From positions 6,018,501 through 6,082,500 of the forward strand of contig JAPYXD010000715.1 in NCBI GenBank assembly GCA_030998225.1: a DNA stretch of 64,000 nucleotides, given 5' to 3'. The DNA comes from Diplolepis rosae (taxonomy: Eukaryota; Arthropoda; Insecta; Hymenoptera; Diplolepididae). The notes below the pieces were generated by a model. That model made no database searches, was not told where the DNA came from, and saw only the letters and a list, made by a program, of their open reading frames with translations. Position 1 is the first letter of the stretch; each line of letters starts with the position of its first letter. Below, piece by piece: positions 57,101-64,000 of this stretch. The translations under genes and the position numbers were made by a program.

Positions 57101-59303
57101 TTATTACACCCATGAAACAGAGTCTTTCTCTCTTGAACAATTGAATAGTCGCATGATGTGCCATGATTGGGGTTTGGCTGACTCTGGAAATATTTCACCA
57201 CTAATTCCCGAAAAAAACTTGAAAAGAGATACCATACGAATGACTGCGTCTGAAATGTTCGTATTCATCCGTCATTTTGGTATTTTAGATGGAGATCTGG
57301 TATCTGAAAACGATTCAGCATGCTAAATTTATGCCATTCTCCGTCAAATCCTTGCTCTCGTTATGTCTCCGTCAATTCAAATGGAATGTAGCATTATTCT
57401 TAGAGAATTAATCAAAGAGCACCATGTTTTAGTCCGTAATGTACTTAAACGACATTTGAAACCTTAAGATCACTTCATGATTCACTTGCCCAGAATAATG
57501 GAACATTGCGGTCCACTTGTTCATTTGTGGTGTATGCGTTTTGAGGGAAAACATAATGAATCAAAATTATTACTGTCAACATCGTGTTGTAAAAAAAATG
57601 TGTGCTTGACAACAGCTAAAAAACATCAAAAAAAATTTGCTGCTCACTTTACACCAAAACTTTGTTTCTTGCTCATAACATGGGGCCTTCGCGATCTGAT
57701 GCTTTTAAAGGACTGTCAAGTCCATTTTCGAAAAATTTACTGCAAAATACGCAATTTCTGAACTGCAGGATTGAACTTTGATTGAAATTACCAGAGTTGC
57801 AATCTGAAATGAAATTTAAACATACACGCCATAAATGATTTGTTCTCTTTGTATTTCTAGAAGCCGATGTACTTTATTTTTCCGCTTTAAGGGTCTCAAA
57901 AATCAAGCCTCTGTGCGTGAGAAATGGAAACATATGACACTAATAATCCCTAGTTAGGTCACCGAATTCACGAAAAAGGAACAAAAGGAACAAATTTCCA
58001 GGAGATTTAATAAATTTGATTATTTGCTTACCATGGGGATCGACTTTTAGTGGGAAGAAAGGTCCATTTCGTCCATTATCCGAAGCTGTGCTTTGTACAT
58101 TGCAAGAATATTTTCCCCGATCTATCGACTCCAAGGCAGAAAAGTATAAAGCCCCATCGTAAGAGACGAAAACTCTTTTATCTTCTTCGACGAAATTTGG
58201 AAAATAGTCTCGAGCCCAATAATACTTCACACCAGGATAATGCTGCGGCGGATCGCAATAGACAGCTTTTCCCCAATTTTGATCACCTCGCTCATCTGGT
58301 CGTTTCAAATTGAATTCCATAATGTACCCAAAAGCAAGCTCTACACTTTCGGATCTGATAACACCGAATTTGTTAGTTGCTCTACAATGATATGAGCCAC
58401 GATCTAGAGTCTGTAGGCATTAAAACAATAATTTATTTATATTAAGCATTAAAATAGTAATTTATAAGAATGAACACCGATTCTAGCATAAAATACCTGA
58501 TTTGGGCTGTAGATGATCAACAAACCACCACTTAACGTGTATCGACTATTCGATAAAGGATCAATTTTTGTAGCAATTAATCTATCACTTTCATATTCTT
58601 CCTTAAACCATTCGTAGGTAGGAGTTGGATATCCGCCAGCGAGGCAACTTAAGGAAACATCGTTATTTACTTTTTCTTTAGAGAAGTCATGAACTGTGCT
58701 CACTGGCTGTTTGATAAAATAAGGACCTCTTGGTATTTTAAGAGGATTGTCGATATCAATTCCGTATTCATAAGTGCGGTCATCTTCTACAATGTTATGA
58801 AGAACTGAAATAGAAGCTTCACAAATATAGAGAAATTCGTCACGTCCAGTAACCTTTTCTAAACCCCATCGCTTCAAACTGTTGCTGAAAGAATAGGCAA
58901 GGAAATCTCTACCATAAGTTCCATCATTTGGCTCAGGTAAAAAAGCGTTTTCCATGTTTATGAGTTGAGAATTATCGGCCTCATTCGACCAGTATCCACC
59001 TTGTAATCTCACTCCACTGTACCACTTTCGATGCTGCGGATCTTGCCATTGTAGTTGATTCAAGATAAAACCGTGTTCCTCCAGAGAATTTATCGCAATT
59101 AAATCGCTTTGATATGCTTGGCAATTTCTCCTTGCATCGTCTCTTATTCTTATTGGACTTTTTATAAATCGATAACAAGAGTCTTGAAACCTGATCCAAT
59201 GATGTGGACATTGGTACTCTAGTTCTTCATAATATATATTCTGAGCAATGCTGGTGGATATCAGAGTGATAAGAAATATGATCATCTCGTGGATGCTCTT
59301 CAT
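38736..59303 (-). CDS. Cont: Contactin (six coding exons; 3' part absent from window)
   Basis: Six exons, read from 59303 down, join without phase conflict: 59303-58497, 58410-58032, 40267-40165, 40096-39624, 39557-39279 and 39185-38736. They give 830 codons plus one base. The protein has a signal peptide (1-21), a C-type-lectin domain (about 32-165), six Ig domains and the beginning of FN3. This is the arthropod Contactin layout. In Drosophila, Contactin is a GPI-linked septate-junction protein acting with Neurexin IV and Neuroglian. Every junction has GT and AG. A 17.8-kb intron lies between exons two and three. The remaining FN3 domains and GPI signal should lie further down the minus strand and were not found. 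Confidence 0.96.
39279..39557 (-). CDS. Cont: Contactin exon: Ig5
   Basis: LKPSFKKRPLEPETYASEGG leads into Ig5: NITIVCNPEAAPRPKFVWKK and DEGMYSCSASNQYGND. The acceptor is CCTTGCAG and the donor GTAAGT, phase 1 at both ends, so the domain is a symmetrical module. Confidence 0.95.
39624..40096 (-). CDS. Cont: Contactin exon: Ig3 and Ig4
   Basis: It starts PVPAYNWTRKGADLPRGSY after the acceptor TTTACTAG. EDQGEYICRATN closes Ig3. Ig4 is complete: GDLTWTCEAFGIPDVFYKW to DQAMYQCGATN. It ends RVL plus T before GTGAGT, phase 1. Confidence 0.95.
40165..40267 (-). CDS. Cont: Contactin short exon (103 nt): Ig2-Ig3 linker and Ig3 first strand
   Basis: The acceptor ATTCTAG is followed by SFQQLKFPNNFPKAFPEAPT and EEVRLECIAFGY, containing the first Ig3 cysteine. 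The donor is GTAAGT after GGATA, phase 2. Only 34 codons long, it was located by splice logic. Confidence 0.94.
40915..41866 (+). pseudogene. Mariner transposase remnant 1
   Basis: Broken frames give KTWYVKFERDRTSTDDAKRS with GRPNEAVTEENIQKVH (helix-turn-helix to linker). KTWIHYYTPKSNRESSE holds the first catalytic region with its Asp read as N-D-K. IFWDLDGIIFIDYFKKGKII and ILFHENNTSAHSS follow; the second catalytic Asp (HxDN) is Glu. The C-terminal part FAEFDKSYYSKGIKMLKGRW ends at 41866. Numerous stops and a deletion after SSELAPR make it dead. No inverted ends could be set. Confidence 0.85.
43521..43560. repeat. ATATTATA short tandem repeat
   Basis: Units of ATTATAAT recur about four times. 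It is simple sequence inside piggyBac element 1. Confidence 0.7.
43580..44370 (+). pseudogene. piggyBac transposase 1, C-terminal half
   Basis: The clearest frame (43770-44060) reads LTIVATIRKNKRELPPSF, FGFKKDIVLVSYVPKKNKVV and LLISTMHDTGE, the conserved late-core blocks. After a stop, the C-terminal cysteine-rich domain remains as CPKSENEYSKSHCVKCSS and VCSICFEK near 44265-44365. The region with the first catalytic Asp residues was not recognised. Confidence 0.85.
45062..46222 (-). mobile_element. Mariner element 2 with inverted ends
   Basis: GGTGCACAACTAAGTTCCCA at the left and GGGAACTTAGTTGCGCC at the right are inverted repeats of about 28 bp with few mismatches. Both are next to TA (45060-45061 and 46223-46224). 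The element is 1.16 kb and contains a broken transposase on the minus strand. Confidence 0.9.
45138..46052 (-). pseudogene. Mariner transposase 2
   Basis: I take the start at ATG 46052 (MSDFVPNNRHLREVLIFF). The first helix-turn-helix runs to LSEDSCQT. A deletion then removes the WF-R-GDF-linker, jumping to GELASALGVTRQAIFKRLHA. GTWVPYDLKPRGVERRFFAC and FLHRIVTGD follow, with a stop replacing the Trp after GDVK. The remainder down to GQYFE near 45138 is recognisable in pieces (PTPSAVFPRYCTVRLLL in one frame). It is dead. Confidence 0.88.
46443..47322. mobile_element. TTAA-flanked foldback with about 310-bp inverted arms
   Basis: TTAA at 46439-46442 and 47323-47326 flank an 880-bp unit that starts CGCCTGAACGGACG and ends CGTTCGTTCAGGCG. 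Arms of about 310 bp are nearly identical in reverse complement (ATAGACATAAAACTCGAAGT and its complement near 47030). The unique centre of 260 bp is non-coding. The TTAA target suggests mobilisation by a piggyBac-type transposase. Confidence 0.9.
47857..48003 (+). CDS. Coding-like fragment left of mariner 3 (unrecognised family)
   Basis: ATG 47857 opens 48 codons: MFKVSEAEFPSHQKTKS, FEECSEKTKRRRIEAFKES, ISEVGTDLFNKY. Composition looks like real protein, and the basic KTKRRR block is unusual for chance. It ends exactly where mariner 3 begins. Sequence right of the mariner resumes open as EVQEAEVGTSQVTNSSS, so the mariner may have split one reading frame. I do not recognise the family. Confidence 0.4.
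   Translation: MFKVSEAEFPSHQKTKSFEECSEKTKRRRIEAFKESISEVGTDLFNKY
48000..48998 (-). pseudogene. Mariner transposase 3 (DD34D), nearly intact
   Basis: MEITHGHFRHILLYYFRKGK starts at 48998. HTH motifs, QCQNWFARLRSGYFDLKDAP and SGRPTEV follow, the standard mariner N-terminus. After a short broken stretch with at least one stop (48735-48600), the core reads ITGDEKLVFYDNVVRKRSW (first Asp), then HQDNAKPHTF (second) and SPDLSPSDYHLF (third). The last two catalytic Asp are 34 residues apart, as in mariner. All three catalytic residues survive. The protein ends at 48000 with QNGQYIID. Confidence 0.93.
48000..49075 (-). mobile_element. Mariner element 3, 3' inverted end missing
   Basis: The right end at 49075 read inward gives TTGGGTTGGCAACAAAGTCA, a typical mariner terminal repeat beside TA (49076-49077). 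At the left, the element stops at the transposase termination codon (about 48000) with no matching repeat. The transposase is nearly complete. Confidence 0.88.
49259..49408 (+). CDS. Coding-like fragment right of mariner 3 (unrecognised family)
   Basis: An open stretch without start codon gives KYVPPNYVKNLNLKIKYGCD, GTPGINSYPYKSENFLSQLL and LALETKDRI before TAA. The LKIKYGCDGTPG motif looks conserved in style, like a multicopy transposon-derived protein, but I cannot name it. With 47857-48003 it probably belonged to one element disrupted by mariner 3. Confidence 0.35.
   Translation, partial: KYVPPNYVKNLNLKIKYGCDGTPGINSYPYKSENFLSQLLLALETKDRI
49588..52000 (+). mobile_element. piggyBac element 2 (left end with TTAA; right end not found)
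   Basis: TTAA at 49584-49587 is followed by CCCTTGTGTAACCAACC. A subterminal palindrome GGGTACCCGGGTACCC lies at about 49635-49650. I found no GGTTACACAAGGG before 52200, so the right end is lost or diverged. Confidence 0.75.
49864..51872 (+). pseudogene. piggyBac transposase 2, one intron, several disruptions
   Basis: The frame begins TTG AGT CAA (SQAEKDEYLKKLLGEEDNES), so the ATG is probably mutated. An acidic N-terminal region runs to 50161. An intron 50162-50299 (GTAATAAT to TTTCAG) joins in phase to DSTSTTFVAKDKTVWNKI. A TAA and a frameshift lie at 50394-50470. The core 50470-51291 has LSIDEQLFPFRRRTKF and RNISMDRFFTTLPLAKSLL with both catalytic Asp. The third site reads VHTRDQMCARY, with His for the first Asp of VDxxD. 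The cysteine-rich C-terminus (CYICTKQ to CVQCEKPVCDEHT) ends at 51872. Confidence 0.92.
52190..53045 (+). pseudogene. LINE fragment with RT end and RNase H
   Basis: Across broken frames the RT end reads VVDLIRSL-like sequence and QTYADNIVILLRG (52425-52465), where YADD is YADN. RNase H follows: VWYTDGLKHGQTGTD (about 52518) with its first Asp, and VALVWVNGHSDIKGNKAADKLARTGTE (about 52609-52690). The usual GNE is GNK. The C-terminal part SAEYRFYEREHETSEHVSCYG resembles the terminal Cys/His region with one Cys changed to Tyr. An RNase H in ORF2 points to the I/LOA/Outcast-type clades. Dead. Confidence 0.82.
54012..54165. repeat. Dispersed repeat, copy 2
   Basis: GCCGCGCAACCTATACATTA matches copy 1 at 13480. 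The homology goes on to GTGAAAATTCACAA. The upstream stretch 53940-54010 has TATACCGGTATATAG-type palindromes like those 3' of copy 1. Confidence 0.75.
54295..54575. mobile_element. 281-bp MITE with TTAA target duplication
   Basis: TTAA at 54291-54294 and 54576-54579 flank ends CCCTCATCGG and CCGATGAGGG. Subterminal GTGTATACGAGCATATACAC and GTATACGGTCGTATAC are near palindromes. The CCCT start and TTAA sites indicate a piggyBac-type MITE. Confidence 0.9.
55200..57765 (+). pseudogene. Uncharacterised transposon-like multidomain gene, decayed
   Basis: Several frames in order look like one broken protein. An N-terminal segment at about 55240-55420 (QESFKCLSEDMIKTISPKAG) has a SAM-like helical pattern. 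56315-56524 follows (MLIKGVFPGENESTYYVPYH). The frame at 56663-56878 gives WLKENIDPVERVKQFWKDAS. The last segments, 56994-57326 (SSLDIMHDLFQGVFEFDM) and 57473-57560 (FMIHLPRIMEHCGPLVHLWC followed by MRFEGKH), are the most distinctive. Such HDLF-G and GPL-x3-W-MRFE-KH motifs occur in large multicopy animal proteins thought to be transposon-derived, perhaps CACTA-like. At least six breaks. Confidence 0.55.
58032..58410 (-). CDS. Cont: Contactin exon: Ig1 end and Ig2
   Basis: The acceptor is GCCTACAG. It opens with TLDRGSYHCRATNKFG, whose Cys pairs with Cys220 of Ig1. Ig2 follows (AVYCDPPQHYPGVKYYWARD to DRGKYSCNVQST). The exon ends CCC CAT G before GTAAGC, phase 1, and joins the exon 17.8 kb away as HASFQQLKFPNN. 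The splice continuity over that distance is supported by phase and by the typical FPKAFPEAP linker. Confidence 0.95.
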
Positions 59304-59319
59304 TATACGTTGCGTTTCG
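58497..59319 (-). CDS. Cont: Contactin first coding exon: signal peptide, C-type lectin, Ig1 start
   Basis: The exon begins after TTCTCTTGCAG (acceptor) with 16 nt of 5' UTR. I chose ATG 59303 over the upstream in-frame Met because that one lies across the acceptor. The start is MKSIHEMIIFLITLISTSIA, a clear signal peptide. The lectin domain has cysteines 32, 43, 61 and 161 and an EPN motif (124-126), the pattern of mannose-type calcium-binding loops. WYSGVRLQGGYWSNE matches the central lectin core. Ig1 starts near residue 193 (PRGPYFIKQPVS) with Cys220. The donor is CAG/GTATTT, phase 0. The promoter and 5' UTR exon were not found. Confidence 0.95.
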
Positions 59320-59373
59320 CTGCAAGAGAACAAACAAAATTAATTCAAGAAAATTATACTTTATTCTTTTGTG

Positions 59374-59609
59374 TACACGGAGAAAATCCTACACTACTGG
59401 TTACTTCTTTCTACATGACTCAGTTGTGTAGCTGAAAAAAAAATATCACCTACACGACTGAGTAGTGTAGTGGCACGAATCAATCGTTTTTCGGCAGTAA
59501 CTATTCATGCCAATACACTACTCAGTCGTGTAGGTGATATTTTTTTTCAGCTACACGACTGAGTCGCGTAGAAAGAAGTAGCCAGTAGTGTAAGATTTTC
59601 TCCGTGTAT
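59374..59609. mobile_element. Palindromic MITE in the Contactin 5' intron
   Basis: TACACGGAGAAAATCCTACA at 59374 is the reverse complement of TGTAAGATTTTCTCCGTGTA at 59609 with one mismatch. The arms run about 100 bp each and contain repeated CTACACGACTGAGT. It ends 55 bp before the acceptor of the first coding exon (59320). Confidence 0.92.
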
Positions 59610-59614
59610 AAGGA

Positions 59615-60220
59615 GTCATATAGGTTTTTCAATTCTGAGAAAATCGATGTCCGAGTCCTTTTGAATGACTATCCGTTCCTCAAATAGTGAATTGAATCAT
59701 TAACCGTTAGAACGTTGTTTTTTACTTATACTTGAGAATTACCAAAGGGTGGAATTGAAATTGTTAATGCTTCAATTGACATATTCAATTCATGTATCAA
59801 CAAGTAAATGTAAGATTGTAGCTGCAAACAAGTACCGTTCACCATATTATTGATTAAATTTTATTGAAGAGCATAGGCAGGGAATGCACTTGAACAAAAA
59901 CGTGATTGGGTGGAGAATAGACTTGTATAAAAAACTGAAATTTTATAATAGCATTAAAAATAATGCTAATCTTTTCAAATTAATTTATCAATTATATAAT
60001 ATAGAAAGTGTATTTTGTAACTTCAAGTAGATCACAGTATGATACGTATAGTCACTGAAAAGATTATGTGTTACGGATTAACATCAATGTCATGTTTTTT
60101 CCTTAATTCAATACGCACTTACAGTTTTGAACGATCAATGGACGATAAAATTTTTTTTTAAATTAACACATTTTTTTACATCTACCCTCAGGAAGCTCTA
60201 ACAATATGATGTGTAACAAA
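59615..60220. other. Spacer, probable Contactin 5' intron
   Basis: No gene or repeat recognised. The non-coding first exon and promoter of Contactin should lie further up, beyond or between these elements, and cannot be identified. Confidence 0.5.
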
Positions 60221-60227
60221 ATATATT

Positions 60228-61640
60228 AGATGTACAACTTTGCTTCCGCCGTTTTTTCCCAAAATTTGAGGCTTTATTCATAAAGAGTGATTGCCTATTT
60301 ATGATTCAAAGTACTGTCCGTCGCTAGCGACTACTTTTTTCCATCTTTCTGGCAAATGTCGAATACCATCTTGAACAAACGATGCGTCTTTTGAGGCGAT
60401 CCACGAATTGATTCATTTTTTGACTTCTTCATAAGAGCGGAAATGCTGATGAGCCAGGTCATGTGTCACCGATCGAAACAAATGGTAGTCGGAAGGAGTA
60501 ACGTCTGGAGAATACGGCGGGTGAGGTAAAACCTCTCATTTCATCGTTTCCAAGTATGTCTTGTCCGGTCTTGCGACATATGGCCGAGAATTGTCATGCT
60601 AGAGGATAACTTTGTTGTATCTCTCTTGGTACTGTGGCCGTTTATCCTTCAATGCTTGGCTCAAACGCATTAATTGCGTTCGATACCGATCTCCTGTGAT
60701 GGTTTCACTTAGTTTCAACAGCTCTTAATACACAACACTAAGCTGGTCCCACCAAATGCAGACCGTAACCTTTTCACCGTGAATATTCGGTCTGGTCGTC
60801 GACGTGAAGGCATATTCGGGCATTCCCTATGATATTCTGCGCTTGGGATTATCGTAGAGGACCCATTTTTCGTTGCCGGTCATAATGCGAATTAAAAACC
60901 CCTTCCGATTCTGTCTTTGAAGCAGCTGTTAACAAGCAAAGAAACACCGTTCAACATATTTCTGCTTTAATTCGTGCCGAACCCAATTCCCTTGCTTCTT
61001 AATCATTTCCATGGCTTTAAGGCGTTTTGAAATGGCTTCTTGAGTCACTCCCAATTATTCTGCCAATTTTTATTGCGGTTGACACGAGTCTTCATTATCT
61101 AATGCCTCCAATTCGGAATCTTCGAAAATTTTCTTTTTTCCACCACTATGACAGTCCTCGACATCAAAATCACCGCTCTTGGAGCGTTGAAACCATTCAC
61201 ACTTTCTTTCACTAAGAACAGCCTTACTGTAAGTACTGGAGAGCATTCCATGAGTCTCAGCCGCCATAACGTGGGAACAGCACCGCACTTTAAAAGAAAG
61301 GCACCATTTCTCTTTTGATAGTAATATTGTTTATCAAAAAGTCCATGACAATCAAAATATTGCCTTTCCACTACTTGTAGGTATTCTAACCTGGACAAAT
61401 AAGAGTTCGCGCAAGCTTCTATCCATCGTCGTCCAGCATCTCTCATCGGAAACCGATGAATGGGCACACTTTCCTTCTAACGCTTTTTGATAGTTCACCC
61501 ACGAACAGCTCACTGAATTACGTATTTTTTATCCATGATAACACACAATCACGCACAATGCATTGTTAAATACTTGTAATAACTTGTAAATAACAATGGC
61601 GAAACTCATACGAAGCCAGTTCCCCTTGCCGCACTCCGCC
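60228..61640 (-). mobile_element. Mariner element 4, degraded
   Basis: The left end reads AGATGTACAACTTTGCTTCC, similar to the ends of mariner 2 (GGTGCACAACTAAGTTCC), so they are related. The right end could not be matched. The interior carries a transposase with many breaks. Confidence 0.75.
60296..61288 (-). pseudogene. Mariner transposase 4
   Basis: The N-terminal frame has VLSERKCEWFQRSKSGDFDV (HTH end and linker). VTQEAISKRLKAMEMIKKQG and GNWVRHEL follow in another frame. The core has IMTGNEKWVLYDNPKRR (first Asp changed to Asn in GNEK), HDNSRPYVARP (second Asp) and YSPDVTPSDYHLFRS (third Asp), ending at QYFES. Stops occur in at least six places. It is closest in style to mariner 2, which has GTWVPYDLKPRGVERRFFAC where this has GNWVRHELKQKYVERCFFAC. 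Confidence 0.85.
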
Positions 61641-61699
61641 CGCTTGTGACAACTAGCGCGCGTACAACTGTGTATATGAATCAAAAATAATAATAATAA

Positions 61700-63040
61700 T
61701 GCTACGCAGACACCTTATCCATTAGAGGTTGACCGGCCCTGTTCGAAGTTAATCTGATTCAGACCGGGAAAACTGAGACAGTTTATACGTATCCTATATG
61801 ATACTTGACTAGTGATCCTTCGATAATGTACACAGTGCCTTGTCAGTAAAGAAGCTAGAAAAAGCAATAATAATATAAATCGCCCCTTTTCCGAACCAAC
61901 ACATTACACTGATCAATAAAAATGACCTATGTCCTCGCTGAATGCGACATATCACTTCCGAAATACTTCTCAATACTGAACACGAATCTGGCTTTCGTTT
62001 GTTACTATCACGTCTAGTTTAATAGATGTTTGCAACTAAAATTGTTAATAACAAATTGTTTAACAATTTTTTTTAAGGGTGAGATTTTTTTTTCCGGCAT
62101 CAACGCAGGTCATTTCGTTGCATTTTTTAATGCAGTTTGCGAATATCGTCTTACGTTAGCGATATCTATAATGGTTTTCGAGATATTCTTAAAAAACTGG
62201 AAAACAGTGCTAAAAATGTTCTGAAGTTTCAGTGCTCTGTAATTCAGGACATATTTACTTTTATTTTAATAAACAATAGGTCGATTTGTTTGCTTTTTCA
62301 TGAAGACTAATTATCTGAAAAAAATTTAAATTCAGATTATCCGTTTCTAAAATATCTTGAAAAATGTGTACCCTTCATTTTAATTTCCGAAAACGTGTAC
62401 TAAATGCTGTACTGGGCATCAAATCTTCATGTATCCATATTAAAATGTTTGACGTTTGCTTGAGCAAACATGTTTTTTGATCAAATCGTGATGTGATCGT
62501 GAGTGATGTAAATGAAATGTGAGTAATCGTCTTATATTTTAGAACTGTATAAAATTCATAATCAAGTAACATAAGACTCCCACTCACATTGTCATTTGTT
62601 TCTCTACTTAATTCAGTTATGAAACATAAGACAATCACTCACATTCCATCTGTTTCTGAAATTCATGCATTTGTGAAGTATAAGACGATGAACCACATTG
62701 TTCACTCTTCGGTGAAACTTGTCTTCAATCATAGTGAATTCGTTTATTTTTCTTTCCCTTGTCGGGTTTCTACTATTCGTGTTTTTGTGTTATTAGATTT
62801 AATTCATTAGATATAAGGTGAACATATTTGTGTATTTTGTTTTGAGTCAGTAGATATAAGGTCTGTACATAAACATTAGGAATTCAATTTTTTTTCTTGA
62901 GTTGAAATAAGCTGAGGAAATGTCGGGCAGGTGTAAAAATAATCCCAATTTTTTCTGATTCGTTTGTGTTCTTTATACACCAACAAATTAAAGACAACCA
63001 CTTGCCGACGCGATTGAAACAGGATATCGATTATCCTTCG
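61700..63040. other. Spacer with short direct repeats
   Basis: CATAAGAC-x2-CACTCACATT-x-CAT-x-TGTTTCT occurs at about 62569 and 62627, and an inverted GTGAGTAATCGTCTTATA at about 62519. ATTAGATATAAGG/AGTAGATATAAGG repeats at 62806 and 62850. No gene recognised. Confidence 0.55.
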
Positions 63041-63044
63041 GTAG

Positions 63045-64000
63045 AATTTTGAAAAATTTCAATCAATCATGGGAACACCAGTATTGCTGTCCTACTTGTT
63101 CGATTGAACGGAGGTCTGCAAGTCGAGGAAATCATCCAAATCTAAATTTTTGTACACCAATGCTTTAGAATGAACCACAAGATCATGATGTGGATTGTTA
63201 TTTCTGTAATACCACACTCATAAAGGGCTTCAATGCAATGAATAAGCAACATATTATTTATAATGATGTCCCATCCGTGACTAAGCCTGTTTTTATACAT
63301 TTGCCTAAAGCAGAGAATAGCTTGGGGGTAATCGAAAATAAGCAGCTTAATTCTGAAGGGGATAAGCCAGGACCGAACCGTTCGAAGACCCGATTTTATT
63401 CGATCAAGATGAATTGAACGATCTCATAAGAGATCTTAATCTATCAAAAGATAAAGCTCAATTTTTGGGATCTCGATTAAAGGAAAAGAATTTATTGAAC
63501 GAAAATGTGAGAATTCCCTACCGTAATCGCGAAAAAGATGTGGAAAATTTGTTTTCTAAAGAAGACGGTCTTATTTATTGTAACAACATAAATAAATTAA
63601 TGAAAGCTGTCGGACATAAGCACATAGCCAGCGAATGGCGTTTATTCATCGATTTAAATAAGAATAGTCTGAAAGGAGTTTTTATGCATAATGGTAATGA
63701 GTTTCCATTCATGCCTGTTGCCTATGCTTTACATTTAAAAGAGTGCTAAGAAGTTATGAAAATGCTTCTTCTGAAAATAAATCACCACGCACACTGTTGG
63801 TCAATCTATTCAGACTTTAAAATGATTTCTATTCTGTTAGGTCTGCAGACAGGATACACGAAGTATTGTTGCTTCTTATGTTATTAGGACAGCCATGCTA
63901 AAAAAAGTATTATTCTACCTCCTCTACATATCAAACTCGGGATAGTTAAAAACTTCGTAAAAGCAATAGTTCGAAATGGAAACGCATTTGGCTAGCTAAA
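63045..64000 (+). pseudogene. Uncharacterised multicopy insect protein, N-terminal part, cut by window edge
   Basis: Three frames read in order: 63190-63417 (DCYFCNTTLIKGFNAMNKQH and PVFIHLPKAENS), 63414-63749 (LIRDLNLSKDKAQFLGSRLK, WRLFIDLNKNSLKGVFMHNG, then FPFMPVAYALHLKEC), and a degraded tail to 64000 (LLGLQTGYTKYCCFLCY, LPPLHIKLG-like). The LNLSK-LGSRL, EWRLFID-S-KGV-LHNG and GYTKYCCFLC motifs mark a repeated, transposon-associated insect family of unknown function. The first and second frames overlap by 4 nt; the others are separated by stops. C-x2-C pairs suggest a zinc-binding N-terminus. Confidence 0.55.

Larger units (their letters stand above)
40268..58031 (-). other. Cont: 17.8-kb Contactin intron filled with mobile elements
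   Basis: Donor GTAAGC at 58031-58026, acceptor ending TTCTAG at 40268. Contents are listed separately. Stretches I cannot assign: 40268-40890, 41880-42418, 44828-45060, 47327-47850, 49410-49580, 53050-53900, 54580-55190. Confidence 0.9.

Noticed and set aside
61099..61467. 122-codon minus-strand open frame
   Set aside because: It is a wrong frame over mariner 4, whose transposase motifs are in the other frames.

Overview
This is an AT-rich arthropod nuclear window, almost certainly insect. It holds one recognisable host gene and a dense, nested set of mobile elements. The gene is Contactin on the minus strand: a secreted C-type-lectin domain, six immunoglobulin (Ig) domains and the start of a fibronectin III (FN3) domain. 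That lectin-plus-Ig layout is the arthropod form. Spliceosomal introns, R1-type LINEs, a copia element with an initiator-Met-type primer site, mariners and piggyBacs all agree with an insect. A hymenopteran is possible but only a weak guess. No bacterial-type operon, CRISPR array or rRNA gene was found.

Layout. 0-1 kb: AT-rich DNA with a tRNA-like sequence. 1-6.2 kb: a dead Ty3/gypsy element (minus strand). 6.5-7.8 kb: ORF1 of an R1-type LINE. 8.3-11 kb: small repeats, including a 1-kb inverted-repeat unit and a 142-bp tandem duplication. 11.1-14.1 kb: a decayed env-bearing retroelement with an unexpected dsRNA-binding-like ORF, interrupted by a dispersed repeat. 14.8-16.3 kb: a Tc1-type element whose last two catalytic residues are 38 apart (DD38E). 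16.7-18.5 kb: a rearranged gypsy-like element (zinc knuckle, polypurine tract, LTR, deleted pol). 19.0-23.8 kb: a young copia element with near-identical LTRs and a 5-bp target duplication. 24-34.6 kb: non-coding DNA made of hairpins, a 111-bp minisatellite, several foldback elements and a 4.16-kb inverted-repeat unit with a roughly 147-bp satellite and a nested foldback. 35.2-37.0 kb: an internally deleted R1-type LINE.

38.7-59.3 kb: six contiguous Contactin coding exons whose phases all agree (830 codons plus one base). Between the second and third is a 17.8-kb intron holding three mariners, two piggyBacs, a TTAA-flanked foldback and MITE, a LINE with an RNase H domain, and an uncharacterised transposon-like gene. 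A palindromic MITE lies just upstream of the first coding exon. The remaining FN3 exons were not found in the 38.7 kb downstream. 60-64 kb: another mariner and the start of a second uncharacterised multicopy gene cut by the window edge.

Except for Contactin and perhaps copia, nothing here looks functional. The most useful leads are the dsRNA-binding-like ORF joined to a zinc knuckle and env-like remnant, the higher-order satellites, two near-perfect hairpins with a similar core, and the load of TTAA elements in one Contactin intron.
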